From the NCBI GenBank assembly GCA_009704425.1, contig WLEG01000013.1, forward strand, positions 1 through 17,282: a stretch of 17,282 bases of DNA. The letters are read 5' to 3'. Position numbers and translations under genes: made by a program. Within the stretch, counting starts at the first letter, position 1. Every line of letters begins with the position of its first letter. A model generated the notes under the pieces. The model had not been told where the DNA came from. It saw only the letters and a program-made list of their open reading frames with translations, and did no database searches. The stretch is from Actinomycetota bacterium (GTDB lineage Bacteria > Actinomycetota > Acidimicrobiia > Acidimicrobiales > Ilumatobacteraceae). Positions 13,778 through 17,282 of the stretch are shown here, piece by piece.

Positions 13778-14767
13778 ATGCGTGCGGTCGTTCTGCGTTC
13801 GCATGGTGGGCCCGAGGTTCTCGCCATCGAGGAGGTCGAACAACCGGTTCCCGGACCCGACGACGTGTTGGTGGCCGTTCGGGCCACGGCTCTGAATCGG
13901 GCCGACATCCTGCAGCGCATGGGCGGCTATCCCGATCCGCGTCGGGGACTGTCGCTCGAGATTCCGGGTCTCGAGTTCAGCGGGGTCGTGCACGCCGTCG
14001 GAGATCGGGTCACCATGTGGAAGCCCGGTGACCGCGTGATGGCCATCGAGGCGGGCGGTGGATACGCCGAGTTCATCTGCGTTCACGAGCGACAGTTGAT
14101 GGCCGTTCCCGCGTCGGTGTCGTTGGCCGATGCGGCCGCCATCCCCGAGGTGTTCCTCACCGCGTGGGATGCCCTCGTCGTGCAAGGTGGACTCACCTCG
14201 GGCCGGTGGGCGTTGGTTCACGCCGGAGCCTCCGGAGTGGGAACCGCCGCCATCCAGATCGCCAAAGCCATCGGGGCCCGCATCGCGGTCACGTGTTCCG
14301 CCGGCAAGATGGGCGCCTGTCGTTCGTTGGGCGCCGACCTGGTGATCGAGCGGTCGCCCCACGATTGGGCGAGCGAGTTGTCCGCCGCGGTGCCTTCCGG
14401 TGTGGACGTGGTGCTCGACGTGGTGGGTGGCGACGAGGTGGATCGGAACCTGCGCGTGGTGGCCACCAAGGGCACCGTGGTTCAAGTGGGCCTGATGGGC
14501 GGAGCGTCCACCAACGTGAACGTCGGTCTGCTGTTGACCAAGCGCGTTCGTTGGATCGGAACCACGTTGCGCGCGCGACCGATCGAGGAGAAGGCGACGC
14601 TCACCCGGCGTTTCGCCGCCGAGATGCTTCCTCTGTTCGACGATGGCAGTTTGAGGCCCATCATCGATCGTCGGTATCCGCTCGAGCGCATCGCCGAGGC
14701 CCACGAAGCGATGGGCGCCAACGCGAACACGGGCAAGATCCTGATCGATGTCGGCACTTTCGACTGA
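13778..14767 (+). CDS. PIG3-type NAD(P)H:quinone oxidoreductase (zeta-crystallin-like, MDR superfamily)
   Basis: A 329-residue medium-chain dehydrogenase/reductase without the zinc-ligand pattern of alcohol dehydrogenases. The N-terminal catalytic domain shows ALNRADILQRMGGYPDP and the PGLEFSGVVHAVG segment. The Rossmann domain carries HAGASGVGTAAIQIAKAIGA, the AxxGxxG cofactor-binding loop of NADPH-dependent quinone reductases. TTLRARPIEEKATLTRRF near residue 266 is characteristic of the PIG3 branch. It would reduce quinones or related electrophiles by one or two electrons in the cytosol using NADPH. It starts four bases after the stop of the NADPH-generating isocitrate dehydrogenase and overlaps the next gene by 20 bases, so the three genes are probably one transcript. 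A supply link from IDH to this reductase is tempting but unproven. Confidence 0.92.
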   Translation: MRAVVLRSHGGPEVLAIEEVEQPVPGPDDVLVAVRATALNRADILQRMGGYPDPRRGLSLEIPGLEFSGVVHAVGDRVTMWKPGDRVMAIEAGGGYAEFICVHERQLMAVPASVSLADAAAIPEVFLTAWDALVVQGGLTSGRWALVHAGASGVGTAAIQIAKAIGARIAVTCSAGKMGACRSLGADLVIERSPHDWASELSAAVPSGVDVVLDVVGGDEVDRNLRVVATKGTVVQVGLMGGASTNVNVGLLLTKRVRWIGTTLRARPIEEKATLTRRFAAEMLPLFDDGSLRPIIDRRYPLERIAEAHEAMGANANTGKILIDVGTFD

Positions 14768-16700
14768 CACCTCGTCGCCGGACGTTCATCTCCGGACGAC
14801 CCATCATCGGGGGCTCGACGGGCTGCGAGGTGTCGCGGTCGTCCTGGTGCTCGTCTTTCATTCCGGTCTCGGGTGGATGCCCGGTGGTTTCCTCGGCGTC
14901 TCGTTGTTCTTCACGCTGTCGGGCTATCTGATCGTCGATCTGTTGCTGGCCGAGGGGGAGCGCACTGGTCGCATCGATCTCCGGGCCTTCTGGTCCCGAC
15001 GCTTGCGTCGACTGGCTCCGGCCTCGTTGATGGTGATCGCGGCCGTGGTCGGTCTCGCGACCTGGTTGAGCACCGGCGTGGAAGCCGACCGTGTTCGGGG
15101 TGATGCGGTGTCGTCGGTGGCCTACGTGGCGAACTGGCGTTTCATCCTCGAGGGTCAGTCGTACGATCAACTCTTCGCCGCTCCGAGTCCGTTGCAACAT
15201 CTCTGGTCGTTGGCCATCGAGGAACAGATGTATATGTTCGTGCCGGTGGTGGTGGCCCTGGTGTTCGCCCGCGGCGGTGGGCGTCGTGTCGTCGCGGTGA
15301 TCCTCGCTCTCGCGTCGGTTGCGTCGGTGATCGCTTCCATGGTCACGACCCGGCACGACGTCGTGTACTACGGCAGTCACACGCGGGCCGCCGAATTGTT
15401 GATCGGGGCGTTGTTGGCGTGCGTGCTCGGTCGTCGTTGGGACGGTGCGTCGCGGTTGTTCGCGCGCTCCTGGTCCTCGTTCGGAGCGTTGGCGCTGCTC
15501 GTCATCGTGGCCTTGGCCCGCGTCAGCGACGTCGGTTCGCCGTGGGTGTACTCGGGGTCGTTGGCCGCGTTCGCACTGTTGTCGGCGGTGGCCGTGACCG
15601 GTTCCATCGTGCCGGGCACGACCGCTCGAGTCCTGGGCTGGCGTCCCTTGGCGTCGGTGGGCAAGGTCAGCTACGGGCTGTACCTCGTTCACTGGCCGGT
15701 GATCGTGTGGATGAACGAGGATCGGCTGGGATTCGGCGGCGTCGCCCTCTTCGCGGTGCAGATGGCCGTGACGTCCGTGATCGCCGTCGTCAGTCATCGT
15801 TTCGTCGAGATGCCCGTTCGAGAGCGACGACTGTTGCGACGTCCGTCCACGGCCGGTGCCACCTTGATCGTCTCCATCGTCGTCACGGTCGCTCTCGCCA
15901 TCACGTTCCTTCCGTCCGTCGACGCCACGCCCGACGCCGACGTCGAGGTGCTCACCACGATCCCCCGTGTCGGCACGTCGGTTCCGATCGCGGTGGATGA
16001 ACCCGTCGGCGACGTCTTCGACGGATCGGGTCCGATGAGGGTGCTGGTGGTGGGGGACTCCACCGCCGAGAACATCGCGCGGGCTCTGGCCGACGTGGGC
16101 GATCCCGATGTCGGGGTCGTCTCGGGTGGTGTGCTGGGGTGTCCTTTGGTGCCGGCCTCGAGGGTTCGTGATCGCGTGGTGGGGGAACAGGACGTCACCT
16201 ATTGCCCCGACGTGATGCGACTGGTGTCCGACAACGCCGCGAACGTCGACGTGATCCTGGTGGTGGTGGGCATCGCGAATCAGTGGGACTACCTGCCCAC
16301 GAGCGGGTCGACCTGGATCGAAGCCGGAACGTCGGAACACCGAGTCGCCCTGGACGCTCTGATGGAACGTATTCAGGACCGAGTCGATCCTCTCGGAGTG
16401 ACCACGCTGCTGCTCGAGGCCCCGGCCGTGCGCGACAAACCGGATCTGCTCGGCGACGATCCCGAGGCCATCGCGAAATGGTCGGAGGTGATGCGGGGTT
16501 GGGATCGGCGGTGGGCGTCGGTGCGGGTCGTTCCGTACGCGGATCTGTTGAGCGATCCCTACGGAGAAGCCGGTCGCGCCGAGCGACCCGACGGCGTGCA
16601 CCTCGATCGCGCCTTCGCCGCCGACATCGCGCGCGATCCGTTGTTGCCGCGGATTCGTCTGGCCTGGGCCGCCGCGCTGAGCGACGTGGCGACCGGCTAG
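14748..16700 (+). CDS. Acyltransferase-3 / SGNH two-domain O-acyltransferase (OafA/YrhL family), second copy
   Basis: A 650-residue membrane protein with the same plan as the protein at 4908. The acyltransferase-3 domain (about 18-385) has GLDGLRGVAVVLVLVFHSG with the family histidine H38, GVSLFFTLSGYLIVDLLL, FWSRRLRRLAP (81-91), HLWSLAIEEQMYMFVP (151-166) and YGLYLVHWPVIVW. The periplasm-side SGNH domain has GDS (Ser438), GC at 464-465, the block III Asn (VVVGIANQWD, N511) and RPDGVH (D615, H618). The whole SGNH set is therefore intact. C465 and C486 may pair. The role is O-acylation of a surface glycan or glycolipid; the substrate is unknown. The start at ATG 14748 lies inside the end of the quinone reductase gene, a 20-base overlap with no evident Shine-Dalgarno, suggesting translational coupling. 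The gene is convergent with the molybdoenzyme gene 12 bases downstream. Confidence 0.9.
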   Translation: MSALSTDTSSPDVHLRTTHHRGLDGLRGVAVVLVLVFHSGLGWMPGGFLGVSLFFTLSGYLIVDLLLAEGERTGRIDLRAFWSRRLRRLAPASLMVIAAVVGLATWLSTGVEADRVRGDAVSSVAYVANWRFILEGQSYDQLFAAPSPLQHLWSLAIEEQMYMFVPVVVALVFARGGGRRVVAVILALASVASVIASMVTTRHDVVYYGSHTRAAELLIGALLACVLGRRWDGASRLFARSWSSFGALALLVIVALARVSDVGSPWVYSGSLAAFALLSAVAVTGSIVPGTTARVLGWRPLASVGKVSYGLYLVHWPVIVWMNEDRLGFGGVALFAVQMAVTSVIAVVSHRFVEMPVRERRLLRRPSTAGATLIVSIVVTVALAITFLPSVDATPDADVEVLTTIPRVGTSVPIAVDEPVGDVFDGSGPMRVLVVGDSTAENIARALADVGDPDVGVVSGGVLGCPLVPASRVRDRVVGEQDVTYCPDVMRLVSDNAANVDVILVVVGIANQWDYLPTSGSTWIEAGTSEHRVALDALMERIQDRVDPLGVTTLLLEAPAVRDKPDLLGDDPEAIAKWSEVMRGWDRRWASVRVVPYADLLSDPYGEAGRAERPDGVHLDRAFAADIARDPLLPRIRLAWAAALSDVATG

Positions 16701-16712
16701 GTCGCGACGACG

Positions 16713-17282
16713 TCAGTTCACGTCGACGGTGCGGGTGTGCCAGCCGGTGGCGCCGTCGGGGGCCACGCTCGCGACCTCCTCGGTCTGCGTGTAGCCGCTC
16801 TTGTCGGTGGCGCGAACACGGATGTTGTGTCGGCCCGGGGTGGCGGTCCAATCGACGCTCCACAGGCGCCAGGCGTCGTCGGTGAGGTCCTCGCTGAGCG
16901 TCGCCTCGATCCATTCGCCTTCGTCGACGCGCACCTCGACCTTGGCGACGCCGGTGTGTTGGGCCCAGGCGACGCCGGCGATCTTGGTGGGACCGGAATC
17001 GATCTTCTGTCCGCGACGCGGGACGTCGATGCGCGACTGGGTCTTGATCGGAGCCTCGCGCGCCCAGCCACGGGGCACCCAGTAACCCTCGGCGTCGGAC
17101 CAGCGGTTGATCTCGATCTCCGAGATCCACTTCGTCGCCGACACGTATCCGTAGATCCCCGGGACGATCAGGCGCGCGGGAAAGCCGTGCATCAATGGAA
17201 GCGGTTCGCCGTTCATGCCGATGGCCAACATCGCGTCACGACCGTCGCGGGCCACGTCGATGGGGAATCCGCAGGTCCAGCC
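16713..17282 (-). CDS. Sulfite-oxidase-family molybdopterin-dependent oxidoreductase (partial, N-terminal part outside window)
   Basis: The C-terminal 189 residues are visible; the frame is open to the window edge, and the GTG at 17255 is internal. The stretch GMNGEPLPLMHGFPARLIVP followed by GIYGYVSATKWISEIEI is the hallmark end of the molybdopterin-binding domain of sulfite-oxidase-like enzymes. After it comes a beta-sandwich of the Mo-cofactor dimerisation type (about the last 120 residues), with IAGVAWAQHTGVAKVEVRVD and WRLWSVDWTATPGRHNIRVR. Substrates of the actinobacterial members are mostly untested, so sulfite is not assured. The catalytic Cys and any signal peptide or membrane part lie outside the window. 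The gene is convergent with the acyltransferase. Confidence 0.88.
   Translation of the reverse strand, partial: GWTCGFPIDVARDGRDAMLAIGMNGEPLPLMHGFPARLIVPGIYGYVSATKWISEIEINRWSDAEGYWVPRGWAREAPIKTQSRIDVPRRGQKIDSGPTKIAGVAWAQHTGVAKVEVRVDEGEWIEATLSEDLTDDAWRLWSVDWTATPGRHNIRVRATDKSGYTQTEEVASVAPDGATGWHTRTVDVN

Noticed and set aside
12493..13920. 475-codon minus-strand frame opposite isocitrate dehydrogenase
   Set aside because: Val/Gly/Leu/Asp-rich antisense of a highly conserved enzyme; no independent signal.
14661..16601. 646-codon open frame on the minus strand across the second acyltransferase
   Set aside because: It is rich in His, Arg, Gln and Asp with no recognisable domain, as expected of an antisense frame in high-GC DNA. 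The plus-strand frame has clear family motifs.
1..17282. Phage, transposon, CRISPR, toxin-antitoxin or restriction system
   Set aside because: No transposase, integrase, terminal repeats, spaced direct-repeat array or nuclease motif was seen on either strand.

Overview
The window is about 17.3 kb of high-GC, gene-dense DNA with many GTG starts. TANNNT-type -10 boxes recur 6-8 bases upstream of start codons, so several genes probably give leaderless mRNAs. A BldD-like regulator, Thr/Pro-rich exported linkers, an LPxTG protein and a eukaryotic-type NADP isocitrate dehydrogenase point to an actinomycetotan. My best guess is the class Acidimicrobiia (Ilumatobacter-like), from gene content and style only. 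I see no insertion sequence, phage gene, CRISPR array or rRNA, and no gene-free stretch over 300 bases.

Layout. 1-1634: the C-terminal part of a BldD-family, c-di-GMP-type regulator, translationally overlapped with hemW, then a tRNA-Val(GAC) gene. 1665-6932: an envelope block. It holds a sortase-type surface protein with eight CxxxxxxC/W repeats (predicted beta-propeller), a divergent membrane-anchored phosphodiester glycosidase-like protein, and an acyltransferase-3/SGNH O-acyltransferase. 6913-10562: a compact regulatory module of a DHA2-type MFS exporter, a TetR regulator and a divergent carotenoid/stilbene cleavage oxygenase. 10573-12469: an aldo/keto reductase and a divergent EamA/DMT transporter. 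12556-16700: NADP-isocitrate dehydrogenase, a PIG3-type quinone oxidoreductase and a second acyltransferase-3/SGNH protein, tightly packed on one strand. 16713-17282: the C-terminal part of a sulfite-oxidase-family molybdopterin enzyme, cut by the window end.

The most interesting signal is the tetR/MFS/carotenoid-oxygenase module. All three promoters can be read in the sequence. Both the MFS and the oxygenase promoters are TTGACA-N17-TAGACA, and each hexamer begins a 13-bp motif of the form TWGACACYGWCWM. One near-perfect copy forms the -35 box of both the oxygenase promoter and the opposing tetR promoter (TTGACG-N17-TAGCCT). A perfect copy covers the -10 box of the MFS gene. This predicts one TetR protein repressing itself, the exporter and the oxygenase, with effector and substrate unknown. 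The neighbouring aldo/keto reductase could act on the aldehyde products of the oxygenase, but it carries no copy of the motif.

Second-tier points are the conserved c-di-GMP signature in the BldD-like protein, an apparent velcro-closed eight-bladed propeller on the LPxTG protein, and the lack of the usual SGNH block III Asn in one acyltransferase but not the other.
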